A stretch of 64,000 nucleotides of DNA from Vibrio campbellii CAIM 519 = NBRC 15631 = ATCC 25920 (GCF_002163755.1 NZ_CP015863.1:1302001-1366000), one strand, 5' to 3'. Numbered from the stretch's first letter, positions 34,317 through 43,790 are shown. Numbers and translations: made by a program. The notes: a model not told the origin generated them from the sequence alone.

Positions 34317-35177
34317 ATGAACTTCAATCAGTTTGACTCACTATTACCACCTCAGGCTGCTGAACGTGCCGCCGAAGTAGGTGTTGGCAAAGCAACTAAA
34401 GCTCCGATGAAATCTTTCCTGCTGGCGATTTCTGCAGGTATTCATATAGGTATTGCTTTTATTTTCTACACAACCGTAACCACTGGTGCTGGTGATCTCC
34501 CTTGGGGTATTACACGCCTTATTGGTGGTTTGGCATTCAGCCTTGGCTTGATCTTGGTGGTTGTTACTGGCGGTGAGCTGTTTACCAGCTCGGTTCTTAC
34601 GCTGGTGGCACGTGCAAGTGGCAAGATTTCATGGAAAGCCTTAATGAAGAACTGGCTGGTTGTATACTTCGGTAACTTGGTTGGTGCGGTTCTACTTGTT
34701 GTTTGTATGCTTATTACTAAGCAATACATGTTCGACGGTGGACAAGTGGGCTTGAATGCGATGGCAATTTCGCAACATAAGCTGCATCACGGTTTCTTCC
34801 AAGCCGTCGCGCTGGGCATCATGTGTAACGTTTTAGTATGTATCGCAGTTTGGATGACGTTTAGCGGTCGCACTCTGACAGATAAAATCGCAGTAATGAT
34901 CTTGCCGGTAGCTATGTTCGTTTCTGCAGGTTTTGAGCACTGCATTGCGAACATGTTCCAAGTACCAATGGCGATTGGTATTAAATACTTTGCTCCAGAG
35001 TCATTCTGGCAAATGACAGGTGCCAACATTGCAGACTACGCAGATCTGAACATTATCGGTTTCTTGACCAACAACCTGATCCCTGTGACGATCGGTAATA
35101 TTATCGGCGGTGGTGTCTTCGTCGGCATGTGGTACTGGATGATTTACCTGCGTGATGAAGATAAGCATCTGAAATAA
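34317..35177 (+). CDS. focA: formate/nitrite channel, FocA type
   Basis: A 286-residue pentameric membrane channel for formate. The start chosen is ATG 34317 (MNFNQFDSLLPPQAAERAAE), which matches the FocA N-terminus; the frame extends to 34251 without similarity. Six membrane segments are visible, with the family motifs TGGELFTSSVLTL, NWLVVYFGNLVGA and FVSAGFEHCIANMF, including the pore histidine. No pflB follows, whereas E. coli has focA-pflB. The RBS is weak. The gap upstream (34018-34316) contains only the promoter region, with no obvious FNR site. Confidence 0.93.
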   Translation: MNFNQFDSLLPPQAAERAAEVGVGKATKAPMKSFLLAISAGIHIGIAFIFYTTVTTGAGDLPWGITRLIGGLAFSLGLILVVVTGGELFTSSVLTLVARASGKISWKALMKNWLVVYFGNLVGAVLLVVCMLITKQYMFDGGQVGLNAMAISQHKLHHGFFQAVALGIMCNVLVCIAVWMTFSGRTLTDKIAVMILPVAMFVSAGFEHCIANMFQVPMAIGIKYFAPESFWQMTGANIADYADLNIIGFLTNNLIPVTIGNIIGGGVFVGMWYWMIYLRDEDKHLK

Positions 35178-35184
35178 TGTTCAA

Positions 35185-35216
35185 AAAGGCAAGCTACGTG
35201 GCTTGCCTTTCTTTTA
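35185..35216 (+). terminator. terminator after focA
   Basis: A 10-bp perfect stem AAAGGCAAGC/GCTTGCCTTT with loop TACGTG, then CTTTT. Confidence 0.9.
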
Positions 35217-35238
35217 TCTGAATGTTTTATCTGGTGCG

Positions 35239-35376
35239 CTAGACGAGCTCTTCGTTGATACCAAATTCATTTGGGATCCAGTGAGATGTCATTTCTACAG
35301 GCTCTTGTGTTAGCCAGTCTACAGGTACTTCTGACACTAAATCGTCGAGTTTTTCTCGTGTGATTAACCTATCCAT
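35239..35376 (-). CDS. small hypothetical protein (45 aa)
   Basis: A 45-residue ORF, MDRLITREKLDDLVSEVPV continuing to INEELV, acidic and without signal or membrane segment. A strong RBS (AAAGGAGAG) lies eight bases before the ATG. I do not recognise a family. It occupies part of the 450-base gap between focA and the FetB-type permease. The remainder of the gap (35377-35627) holds nothing identifiable. The clean RBS and protein-like composition support it; homologues would decide. Confidence 0.55.
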   Translation of the reverse strand: MDRLITREKLDDLVSEVPVDWLTQEPVEMTSHWIPNEFGINEELV

Positions 35377-35627
35377 GATGAACTCTCCTTTCGTCGGTTT
35401 ACTGCACTCTAGAGGCCGTCGATGACGCTTCTATGACCAATCTGTGATCGCTTGATTGATGAGGAGAGGTAAGTCTCAAAGTTGCTCTTATGTTTCTGGT
35501 TGCTTATGGGTTTTTGGGGTTTATCCACATTTTCTGTGGATAACCTGTCTCAAAGATCGTGAGTATCTTTTTTGATCGAGAAAAATTCATAAAATGAGAC
35601 GCTTATGTGATGGCGAAGTGGCCAGCT

Positions 35628-36428
35628 TTAAGCGTTATCCTTGTTGATAAACTTCACTTTTATGCGGCCTTCTTTGGTTTGTACACAGCTTAGCGTCATC
35701 TCTAAGGTAATCGTCACAGACACACTGAGCATGACAAAAATCGCTAGCATGATGATTAATTGGTACTTGATGGCCACCATCGGGCTAGCGCCACCTAAGA
35801 TTTGGCCTGTCATCATGCCGGGAAGCGTCACCAAGCCAGTCGTTGCCATGGAGGCGAGAATAGGCGCCAGAGATTTACGAAGCGCTTCTTGAAGGAAAGG
35901 GAAGGAGGCGTATTTGGGTGATGCACCCAAAGATATAGCGGCTTCATATTCAGATTTTCTTTGCTCGAAAGCAGTGAATAAGTTCTGCAGGGCAACGATG
36001 TTGCTGCTCAAGCTGTTGCCCAGAAGCATGCCTGTTAAAGGGATCATATACTGCGCGTTGTAAAAGGGCTCTGGCTTGACGAGGCCAAAAGCAATCACCG
36101 CAAGCAAAGGGAATAAGCTGCAAGACAATCCTGCGATTAAAGGCCACATGAGAGTTTTTTTTGGTAGATTGGTTTTACTCACAATCGAGCTCGCCCCAAC
36201 CACAATCATAATCGCTAGCCACAACAAATTTACTGCCAAGCTATTCAGCTTAAAAAGGTATTCCAAATACACACCGACAAGAACCAATTGAACGGTCATA
36301 CGCACAACGCTAATGACAGTGTCTTTGGCAAGGCCAAGTTTGTATCGTTTATTGATGGTGAGTGGAATGAGCAGAATCAAGCTAAAAAGGGCGAGTTCAA
36401 ACCAATTAATATCCACAACTTGATTCAT
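35628..36428 (-). CDS. FetB-type (UPF0014) ABC transporter permease
   Basis: A 266-residue inner-membrane protein with about seven hydrophobic segments and the UPF0014 hallmarks: TVQLVLVGVYLEYLF, MIPLTGMLLGNSLSSNIVALQNL, EAAISLGASPKYA (the EAA-like coupling loop), and TTGLVTLPGMMTGQILGGASPMVAIKYQ. E. coli FetAB exports iron and helps resist oxidative stress. The partner ATPase FetA, normally adjacent, is not next to this gene in either direction, so the ATPase must be elsewhere or the gene works differently. RBS is GGAGAAAG. Confidence 0.88.
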   Translation of the reverse strand: MNQVVDINWFELALFSLILLIPLTINKRYKLGLAKDTVISVVRMTVQLVLVGVYLEYLFKLNSLAVNLLWLAIMIVVGASSIVSKTNLPKKTLMWPLIAGLSCSLFPLLAVIAFGLVKPEPFYNAQYMIPLTGMLLGNSLSSNIVALQNLFTAFEQRKSEYEAAISLGASPKYASFPFLQEALRKSLAPILASMATTGLVTLPGMMTGQILGGASPMVAIKYQLIIMLAIFVMLSVSVTITLEMTLSCVQTKEGRIKVKFINKDNA

Positions 36429-36888
36429 AAACTTTCTCCGGAAACAAACGTTTTGATTCTAACGAAGTGCGGTTGGTTTATGAATTAGCGAGGTCTGTTT
36501 TTTGCAATCTTACGTTTGAAAAAGCACGATGATTTAGTGAATTTTTTTAACAAGACGATCACAACTGCTTGTCTTTATTCGGAAAAAGAGCGATTTAGTA
36601 GCACGAAAAAAATCCAGAAAATTGTAAACAAAGTTAATCTTGTGTTGTGTTCTTAACATGTCTGCAAAATGCTTATTTTTTCACATCTATTAATATTTAT
36701 TCACAAATAACATCAATCAAACACATCTCTGGATGAGCTCAAAAAAGTGTTGGATAACAAGGGGGGGAGCATCAGATTTGATTGAACCTTACTATTAGTA
36801 TGGTCTAAAATTTTCCCATAGAGATTGTAAGTCTTAAGCTTGGTGACGCGGGCTTTCCAATAACACTAGATACAAAATAGGCAAATGT

Positions 36889-37068
36889 ATGAGTGATGTT
36901 AACAAAATTGAGAGTGGTGAAAAACGCTCACTGGAGTGGAAGTCGTTCCTCTTCATTGCAGTTGTTCTCTTCCCAATTCTGAGTGTGGCTTTCGTAGGCG
37001 GCTACGGATTTATTGTTTGGGCACTTCAAGTGTTCTTCTTTGGTCCTCCAGGCGCGCACGGTATGTAA
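36889..37068 (+). CDS. torE: TorE/NapE-like small membrane protein
   Basis: A 59-residue protein MSDVNKIESGEKRSLEWKSF... with one membrane helix (LFIAVVLFPILSVAFVGGYGFIVWALQVF) and a short C-terminal FFFGPPGAHGM. This matches the TorE/NapE group found at the head of TMAO and nitrate reductase operons; its exact role is unknown. It starts 50 bases before torC's leader gap and is on the same strand. The 460 bases upstream (36429-36888) contain the tor promoter; no convincing TorR or FNR box was seen. Confidence 0.88.
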   Translation: MSDVNKIESGEKRSLEWKSFLFIAVVLFPILSVAFVGGYGFIVWALQVFFFGPPGAHGM

Positions 37069-37118
37069 GCCGTTGAGCTCATAACCACACTTTAGAAAAG
37101 ATTTTAAGAGAGCAAATA

Positions 37119-38303
37119 ATGAAATCATTAATCATTAAACTGTGGCGTACGATGACGCGCCCGGCAGTCCATATCAGCCTAGGCGTGCTGACTATGGGCG
37201 GTTTCATCGCTGGTGTTATTTTCTGGGGTGGCTTTAACACTGCCCTAGAAGCAACAAACACAGAAAAATTCTGTATTAGTTGTCACACAATGCGTGACAA
37301 TGTATACGTTGAACTACAAGACACGGTTCACTGGAAAAACCACTCTGGTGTTCGTGCCACTTGTCCTGACTGTCACGTTCCACACAACTGGACAGATAAG
37401 ATCGCTCGTAAGATGCAAGCGTCTAAAGAAGTATTCGCACAAGTATTTGGCAACTACGACGAACCGGGTGTTTTCGAAGAGCGTCGTATCGAACTTGCTA
37501 AACACGAATGGGATCGCTTCTCTGCAAACAAATCTCTAGAGTGTAAAAACTGTCACAACTATGACTCGATGGATTTTAACCAGATGTCCCCAACGGCTCG
37601 AATTCAGATGAAACAAGCTGCAGAGAAAGATCAGAGTTGTGTTGATTGTCATAAAGGTATCGCCCACCATTTACCTGCGGGCATGGATAGCATCGGTGGT
37701 ATCGTTGGTGACCTAGAAGGCATGACCTCTAACACGGATTACGGTGTAGGTCAGCAACTAGTTAGTGTTCGTCACTTACCAATCTACTTCGATTACAAAG
37801 GTGCTGAAGAAGCAGGTCTTCTAAACCCAGCATCGACTGTAAAAGTTCTTGAAGACAAAGGCGACTACGTTGAAATTGAAATCGACGGCTGGCGTAAAGC
37901 GAAAGGCTTCGGTCGTGTAATTCAAGAAGACTTCGGTAAAAACATCGCAGTAGCATCTCTACTGAAAGAAGCATCAACAGACGCGAACATTGTTACGGCT
38001 GGTGAGAAGAAAGTTGATGAGCTAACTGGTCTTCCTTGGGAGAAAGTAGCAGCGAAAGTATGGATCAAGAAAGAATCTATGCTGAACGACATCAACCCTG
38101 TATGGGAAAAATCGAAAGAAGCTTATAGAACTAACTGTTCTGTATGTCACACACAACCAGCTGAAGCGCACTTCGATGCGAACACATGGCCAGGTATGTT
38201 CGACGGTATGCTAGCGTTCGTTAACCTAGATACAGACAGCGAAGCACTGATCTTGAAGTACCTACAGAAGCACTCTTCAGATTATGCTGAAGGTCACCAC
38301 TAA
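37119..38303 (+). CDS. torC: pentaheme c-type cytochrome TorC
   Basis: A membrane-anchored NapC/NirT-family cytochrome of 394 residues that passes electrons from menaquinol to TorA. There is an N-terminal membrane anchor (residues 16-40). Four heme motifs lie in the NapC-like domain (CISCH, CPDCH, CKNCH, CVDCH), and a fifth, CSVCH, in the C-terminal domain that in E. coli binds TorA and modulates TorS. The count of five matches TorC rather than NapC. It is followed by torA 26 bases later. Confidence 0.96.
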   Translation: MKSLIIKLWRTMTRPAVHISLGVLTMGGFIAGVIFWGGFNTALEATNTEKFCISCHTMRDNVYVELQDTVHWKNHSGVRATCPDCHVPHNWTDKIARKMQASKEVFAQVFGNYDEPGVFEERRIELAKHEWDRFSANKSLECKNCHNYDSMDFNQMSPTARIQMKQAAEKDQSCVDCHKGIAHHLPAGMDSIGGIVGDLEGMTSNTDYGVGQQLVSVRHLPIYFDYKGAEEAGLLNPASTVKVLEDKGDYVEIEIDGWRKAKGFGRVIQEDFGKNIAVASLLKEASTDANIVTAGEKKVDELTGLPWEKVAAKVWIKKESMLNDINPVWEKSKEAYRTNCSVCHTQPAEAHFDANTWPGMFDGMLAFVNLDTDSEALILKYLQKHSSDYAEGHH

Positions 38304-38329
38304 TAAGCGTCGGATTGGAGTAAAAATAA

Positions 38330-40792
38330 ATGGCTATTACACGAAGAAGTTTTCTTAAAGGTGTAGCAACCACAAGCGCAGCGTCAGTTATCGGTCCAAG
38401 CTTATTGGCTTCAGCATCTGCAAACGCAGCTGAGTCTACTGGTACTTGGAAAGTAACAGGTTCACACTGGGGCGCGTTCCGCGCCCACATCTACGCGGGT
38501 AAAGTTCAAGAGATCAAACCGCTAGAACTAGACCAGAACCCAACAGAAATGTTGAACGGCATCAAGGGCATTATCTACAGCCCATCACGTGTTCGTTACC
38601 CAATGGTTCGTCTAGATTGGCTGAAGAAGCACAAATACAGCGCTGAGACGCGCGGTAACAACCGTTTCATCCGTGTAACTTGGGATGAAGCTCTAGACCT
38701 GTTCTACCGTGAGCTAGAACGTGTTCAGAAAGAATACGGTCCATGGGCTCTACACGCAGGTCAAACTGGTTGGAACCAAACTGGTGCGTTCAACAACTGT
38801 ACGGCACACATGCAACGTGCTGTAGGTATGCACGGTAACTTCATCACTAAAGTAGGCGACTACTCTACTGGTGCAGGTCAAACCATCATGCCTTACGTAC
38901 TTGGTTCAACAGAAGTTTACGCACAAGGTACGTCTTGGTCTGAAATCCTAGAGAATTCAGACAACATCATTCTTTGGGCAAACGACCCAGTGAAAAACCT
39001 ACAAGTAGGTTGGAACTGTGAAACGCACGAATCTTTCAACTACCTAGCGCAGTTGAAGGAAAAAGTAGCGAAAGGTGAGATCAACGTTCTATCTGTAGAC
39101 CCAGTTAAGAACAAGACTCAACGTTACCTAGAGAACGATCACCTATACATTAACCCGCTAACAGACGTAGCATTCATGCTTGCTGTTGCGCACGTACTGT
39201 ACAACGAAGACCTGTACGACAAGAAGTTCATTGAAACTTACTGTCTAGGTTTCGAAGATTTCATCAAGTACGTTCAAGGTGAAACGAAAGATAAAGTTGT
39301 TAAGACCCCTGAGTGGGCTGCACCTATCTGTGGCGTTAAAGCGGACAAGATTCGTGAATTCGCACGCATGCTAGTGAACGGTCGTACACAGATCCTTATG
39401 GGTTGGTGTATCCAACGTCAAGAGCACGGTGAGCAGCCATATTGGGCAGCAGCAGTAGTTGCAGCAATGGTTGGCCAAATCGGTCTACCTGGCGGTGGTA
39501 TCTCTTACGGTCACCACTACTCAAGTATCGGTGTTCCTTCAACTGGTTTCTCGGGCCCTGGTGGTTTCCCTCGTAACCTAGATACAGGTATGAAGCCGAA
39601 GTGGGACAACAATGACTTTAACGGCTACAGCCGTACTATCCCTGTTGCTCGTTGGATCGACTGTCTGCTAGAACCAGGTAAACAGATCAACTACAACGGC
39701 GGTAAAGTTAAGCTTCCAGACTTCAAGATGATGGTGATCTCGGGTTGTAACCCATGGCACCACCACCAAGATCGTAACCGCATGAAGCAAGCGTTCCAGA
39801 AGCTTCAAACAGTAGTAACGATCGAGTTTGCTTGGACAGCGACTTGTCGTTTCTCAGATATCGTTCTACCTGCATGTACGCAGTGGGAACGTAACGACAT
39901 TGACGTATACGGTTCATACTCCAACAAAGGTCTGATTGCTATGCATCGCCTAGTTGACCCATTGTTCCACTCTAAGCCAGACTTCCAAATCATGAGTGAA
40001 CTGACTCAACGCTTTGGTCGTCGCGAAGATTACACTCGTGGCATGAGCGAGATGGAATGGATCCGCAGCCTGTACAACGATTGTAAGAAAGCGAACGACG
40101 GTAATTTCGAAATGCCAGAATTTGATGAGTTCTGGGAGAAGAGCGTACTAGACTTCGGTCAAGGTAAGCCTTGGGTTCGTCACGCTGACTTCCGTCAAGA
40201 TCCAGAAATCAACCCACTGGGCACACCTTCTGGCTTCATCGAGATCACTTCTCGTAAGATCGGTCGTTACGGTTACGAACACTGTCAAGAACACCCAATG
40301 TGGTTCGAGAAATCAGAACGCTCACACGGTGGTCCTGGCTCTGACAAACACCCGTACTGGCTACAATCTTGCCACCCGGACAAGCGTCTGCACTCTCAGA
40401 TGTGTGAATCTGAAGATTTCCGTGCTACTTACGCTGTTCAAGGTCGTGAGCCTGTATACATCAACCCAGTTGATGCAAAAGCGAAAGGCATTAAAGACGG
40501 TGACTTGGTACGTGTATTTAACGACCGTGGTCAACTTCTTGCTGGTGCTGTACTTACTGATAGCTACCCACGTGGTGTTATCCGTATCGAAGAAGGTGCG
40601 TGGTACGGTCCTCTAAACGAGAAAGTAGGTGCAATTTGTACTTACGGCGACCCTAACACACTAACTCAAGACATCGGTTCTTCTGAGCTAGCACAAGCGA
40701 CTTCTGCGAATACATGTATCGTAGACTTCGAGAAGTTCACTGGTAAAGTTCCACCAGTGACTTCATTCGGTGGTCCGATCGAAGTTGCTTAA
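38330..40792 (+). CDS. torA: trimethylamine-N-oxide reductase TorA
   Basis: A periplasmic molybdopterin enzyme of 820 residues that reduces TMAO to trimethylamine, a major anaerobic acceptor for marine bacteria. It carries a Tat signal (TRRSFLKG, then a hydrophobic stretch ending ASANAAE, about residue 33). The molybdenum-ligand serine lies in KVGDYSTGAGQTIMPY. DMSO/TMAO reductase family motifs WANDPVKNLQVGW, DPVKNKTQRYL, MGWCIQRQEHGEQPYWA and GCNPWHHHQDRNRM are present. No iron-sulfur cysteine cluster is found at the N-terminus, as expected for this class. The chaperone torD is not downstream. Confidence 0.97.
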   Translation: MAITRRSFLKGVATTSAASVIGPSLLASASANAAESTGTWKVTGSHWGAFRAHIYAGKVQEIKPLELDQNPTEMLNGIKGIIYSPSRVRYPMVRLDWLKKHKYSAETRGNNRFIRVTWDEALDLFYRELERVQKEYGPWALHAGQTGWNQTGAFNNCTAHMQRAVGMHGNFITKVGDYSTGAGQTIMPYVLGSTEVYAQGTSWSEILENSDNIILWANDPVKNLQVGWNCETHESFNYLAQLKEKVAKGEINVLSVDPVKNKTQRYLENDHLYINPLTDVAFMLAVAHVLYNEDLYDKKFIETYCLGFEDFIKYVQGETKDKVVKTPEWAAPICGVKADKIREFARMLVNGRTQILMGWCIQRQEHGEQPYWAAAVVAAMVGQIGLPGGGISYGHHYSSIGVPSTGFSGPGGFPRNLDTGMKPKWDNNDFNGYSRTIPVARWIDCLLEPGKQINYNGGKVKLPDFKMMVISGCNPWHHHQDRNRMKQAFQKLQTVVTIEFAWTATCRFSDIVLPACTQWERNDIDVYGSYSNKGLIAMHRLVDPLFHSKPDFQIMSELTQRFGRREDYTRGMSEMEWIRSLYNDCKKANDGNFEMPEFDEFWEKSVLDFGQGKPWVRHADFRQDPEINPLGTPSGFIEITSRKIGRYGYEHCQEHPMWFEKSERSHGGPGSDKHPYWLQSCHPDKRLHSQMCESEDFRATYAVQGREPVYINPVDAKAKGIKDGDLVRVFNDRGQLLAGAVLTDSYPRGVIRIEEGAWYGPLNEKVGAICTYGDPNTLTQDIGSSELAQATSANTCIVDFEKFTGKVPPVTSFGGPIEVA

Positions 40793-40819
40793 TCAGAGCA
40801 CTAAGCTATGAATGAAATA

Positions 40820-40844
40820 TCAGCCCTCGGGCTGGTATTTTTTT
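40820..40844 (+). terminator. terminator after torA
   Basis: CAGCCC/GGGCTG hairpin followed by GTATTTTTTT. Confidence 0.88.
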
Positions 40845-40990
40845 GACCAAAATTCAGTGAGCGTTCTCTCAATAACCAGTTTGAATAAATTGAGATGCAA
40901 CGGATTCGTGACGTTGATAACGAATTGGGTGAGAGAAGGGGAGGATAATGCGCTTAATGAAACAATAATAATTAAGTGAGTAGATTCTCT

Positions 40991-42733
40991 ATGGCTCAGA
41001 GCATTCAATTGGCCAATCACACTGAGATTTCAGTGAGTGATAACGATCTTCAATTTGAAGTTGTAGGCAACCAGATCCATTTTTCTTTTGCCGGGATACA
41101 CAATAAAACCTTCACCGATCGTGAAGTCTTGTTTCAAATGCCTTTCCTCTATGAGCAAGGTGCAACGGTGCTTGGCGACGGTTTCCAAATGTTGGCGCAG
41201 ACCAGCGGTACCATTTCTCAACCTATCGATATTGGTCGCTGCCCAGATAACAATAATTCCTACCGTATTTACCCTGAGAGCGCACCAAAGCGTTACTACA
41301 ACTACTTAGCTGTTGAAGATGCCGTAGGTTACACCTTGTTTGGCTTTACGTCTTGTCATCGCTTTGCAGGCTATTTTGAGGTGCAGACGCTCGGTGAGCA
41401 TTGGGTTCTTTTTGCTTCTATTGATGGTGAACATACCCAAGTAGCGGATTGGGAACATAACACGCTGGAATCTGTGGCTATATTACGCGGTCAATCTTTA
41501 TCTGAGCTTTACCAACAATACAGTGAGATGCTTGCTGAGCATCACCCAGTGCGCAATGGTGTCACTCAGGATGCGCCAATTGGTTGGTGCTCTTGGTATG
41601 CTTATTACGCAGACGTTACTGAGGGCAACGTTTTAGAAAACGTGGAATGCATGCAGGACAACCTAGCCGAGCTCGAATGGGTGCTGCTAGATGATGGCTA
41701 CCAAGCATTTATGGGAGATTGGCTAACGCCTTCGGATAAGTTCTCTGGTGGTGTTAAAGAGCTGATTCACAACATTCGCGCGAAAGGCAAGAGGCCAGCG
41801 ATTTGGATGGCACCATTCATTGCCCAACCAGAATCAGAAATCTTCAAAAAGCATCCTGATTGGTTTGTGCGTCACGAGGACGGAGACCTCCTGAAAGCTG
41901 AAGATGTCACTTATGGTGGTTGGCGTTGTACACCATGGTACATTCTCGATACTTCAAACCCTGAAGTCCAAGATCACTTAACTCACGTCGTATCTGTCAT
42001 GAGAGAAGAGTGGGGCGTTGAGTTATTCAAATTAGACGCAAACTACTGGGGCACTTTAAAAGGTAAGCGCAGTCAATCGGGTGTCACTGGTGTAGAAGCC
42101 TACCGTATGGGTATGGAAGCGATCGCGAAAGGGGCTGAAGATGCATGGCTATTAGGTTGTAACGCGCCAATGTGGCCTTCTTTGGGCTTAGTTGATGCCA
42201 TGCGTGTGTCTGACGATGTAGAGCGCCATAGTCATCGCTTTGAACAAATCGCGAAAGAGACCTTCTTCCGCAGTTGGCAGCATCGTAAGCTGTGGCAAAT
42301 CGATCCAGATTGCGCGACGTTCACTTCATTACCAAACCAAGCAGCCTCGCGTGAAGATTATCAATTCCATCGTAACGTGCTGCTAGCGTGTGGCGGCCTA
42401 CTGCTTTCCGGTGATCCTCTACCAGAAATCACCCCATTTGCGAGTAAGACGCTAGCGAAATTGATGTTGCGTCAGCGTCGTAATCAGGAGTCGGCCAAGT
42501 TTACCGCGCTAGGTTTAAACCATGCTTTCCTGCCGCTAACATCTAAAAACGATCTGCATTGCTTGTTTAATTACACCAATGATGAAGCGACAGAGTTTAC
42601 GCTTACCGCAGACCAGCCTACCGATTGGTACGACTACTGGACAGGGGAGAAGCTCAACCAAGAGCCATGTCAGTTGTTGTTGGTTAGCTTGGATAAAGGG
42701 TTGAAAGCTAAGGCTGTTGTTACAGCGATGTGA
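40991..42733 (+). CDS. GH36-type alpha-galactosidase-like glycoside hydrolase
   Basis: A 580-residue cytoplasmic enzyme (no signal peptide) of the GH-D clan. Motifs are WCSWYAYYADVTEGN, WVLLDDGYQ, RPAIWMAPF, the nucleophile segment LFKLDANYWG, and RVSDDVERHSH with the probable acid/base Asp. A C-terminal beta-domain follows. The family hydrolyses alpha-galactosides such as melibiose or raffinose, though substrate cannot be fixed here. The start chosen is ATG 40991; GTG 40976 is an alternative. There is no transporter or regulator alongside, so substrate entry must depend on genes elsewhere. Confidence 0.88.
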   Translation: MAQSIQLANHTEISVSDNDLQFEVVGNQIHFSFAGIHNKTFTDREVLFQMPFLYEQGATVLGDGFQMLAQTSGTISQPIDIGRCPDNNNSYRIYPESAPKRYYNYLAVEDAVGYTLFGFTSCHRFAGYFEVQTLGEHWVLFASIDGEHTQVADWEHNTLESVAILRGQSLSELYQQYSEMLAEHHPVRNGVTQDAPIGWCSWYAYYADVTEGNVLENVECMQDNLAELEWVLLDDGYQAFMGDWLTPSDKFSGGVKELIHNIRAKGKRPAIWMAPFIAQPESEIFKKHPDWFVRHEDGDLLKAEDVTYGGWRCTPWYILDTSNPEVQDHLTHVVSVMREEWGVELFKLDANYWGTLKGKRSQSGVTGVEAYRMGMEAIAKGAEDAWLLGCNAPMWPSLGLVDAMRVSDDVERHSHRFEQIAKETFFRSWQHRKLWQIDPDCATFTSLPNQAASREDYQFHRNVLLACGGLLLSGDPLPEITPFASKTLAKLMLRQRRNQESAKFTALGLNHAFLPLTSKNDLHCLFNYTNDEATEFTLTADQPTDWYDYWTGEKLNQEPCQLLLVSLDKGLKAKAVVTAM

Positions 42734-42780
42734 TAGAAAAACGCAATTAATCTCATCCTTTTTAGAAAATAAAGGTTAAA

Positions 42781-42817
42781 ATAACTGTAAATGATAACTA
42801 TTATCATTTACAGTTAT
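42781..42817 (+). promoter_or_regulatory. Fur-type operator in a 37-bp perfect inverted repeat
   Basis: Two perfect 17-base arms (ATAACTGTAAATGATAA and its complement) flank CTA. The core TGATAACTATTATCA fits the 7-1-7 Fur consensus in 14 of 15 positions. It lies 65 bases before the first metal-importer gene and would give iron (possibly manganese) dependent repression. Confidence 0.9.
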
Positions 42818-42881
42818 AAGAATCAAAGGTAGAATCTTTTTATCTTTTCAAAGTAACTTTTGCCTTCTGGAGAAAACAAGG

Positions 42882-43790
42882 ATGAGATTGAAACTTGGCG
42901 CTATTGCCAAACCTGCAGTTGTACTTTTGTCATTGATGTCACTTGGATTAAGTACGGCCGCCAACGCTGCCGAGAAATTTAAAGTAGTGACAACGTTCAC
43001 CATTATTGCAGATATGGCTCAGAATGTAGCTGGTGATGCGGCTATTGTTGAGTCTATTACTAAGCCTGATGCTGAGATTCATAACTACCAAGCGACCCCT
43101 GGTGATATTCGACGTGCTCAAGGTGCGGATCTTATTCTCTACAACGGTTTGAACCTAGAATTGTGGTTCAAAAAATTCTTCAAAAACCTTCATGACGTTC
43201 CAAGTGTGATTGTTACTGAGGGTGTAAAGCCAATGAGCATCGCTCAAGGCCCTTATAGTGGCAAACCAAACCCGCACGCTTGGATGTCTCCTAGCGATGC
43301 TCTCCTATACGTCGATAACATTCGCGATGCACTAGTCAAATACGACAGCGCTAATGCAGACACTTACCAAAAAAATGCCGAAGCTTACAAGAAGCAGATC
43401 ATGGATATGGTTCAACCTATACGTGAAAAAGTGGCTCAAATCCCAGAAGACAAACGCTGGTTGGTAACGAGTGAAGGTGCATTTAGCTACTTGGCTCGAG
43501 ATTTTGGTCTTAAAGAGCTGTATCTATGGCCAATCAATGCCGATTCTCAAGGTACGCCACAGCAAGTTAAACGTGTAATTGATGAAGTTCGTGCGAATCA
43601 AATTTCAGCCGTATTTAGTGAAAGCACGGTATCAGCTAAGCCAGCACAGCAGGTTGCGCGTGAAACAGGTGCGAAATATGCCGGGGTGCTATATGTGGAT
43701 TCACTAAGTAGCAAAGATGGTCCTGTTCCAACATTCTTGGATCTATTGAAAGTGACATCAAATACAATTGCAGAGGGTCTAGAGCAGTAA
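42882..43790 (+). CDS. sitA: Fe/Mn ABC importer substrate-binding protein (SitA/YfeA type)
   Basis: A periplasmic cluster A-I metal-binding protein of 302 residues. The signal peptide spans residues 1-29 (ends AANAAEKF). Metal-site residues are visible as His in AEIHNYQATPGD, His in GKPNPHAWMSP, Glu in VTSEGAFSYLARDFGL, and Asp in YVDSLS. The lack of a His-rich loop argues against ZnuA and for the Fe/Mn group. It is the first gene of a four-gene operon behind a Fur box. The Sit versus Yfe name is a matter of convention; metal preference is inferred. Confidence 0.92.
   Translation: MRLKLGAIAKPAVVLLSLMSLGLSTAANAAEKFKVVTTFTIIADMAQNVAGDAAIVESITKPDAEIHNYQATPGDIRRAQGADLILYNGLNLELWFKKFFKNLHDVPSVIVTEGVKPMSIAQGPYSGKPNPHAWMSPSDALLYVDNIRDALVKYDSANADTYQKNAEAYKKQIMDMVQPIREKVAQIPEDKRWLVTSEGAFSYLARDFGLKELYLWPINADSQGTPQQVKRVIDEVRANQISAVFSESTVSAKPAQQVARETGAKYAGVLYVDSLSSKDGPVPTFLDLLKVTSNTIAEGLEQ

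Noticed and set aside
36429..36888. TorR or FNR boxes upstream of torE
   Set aside because: I searched for CTGTTCATAT-like and TTGAT-N4-ATCAA patterns and found none convincing.
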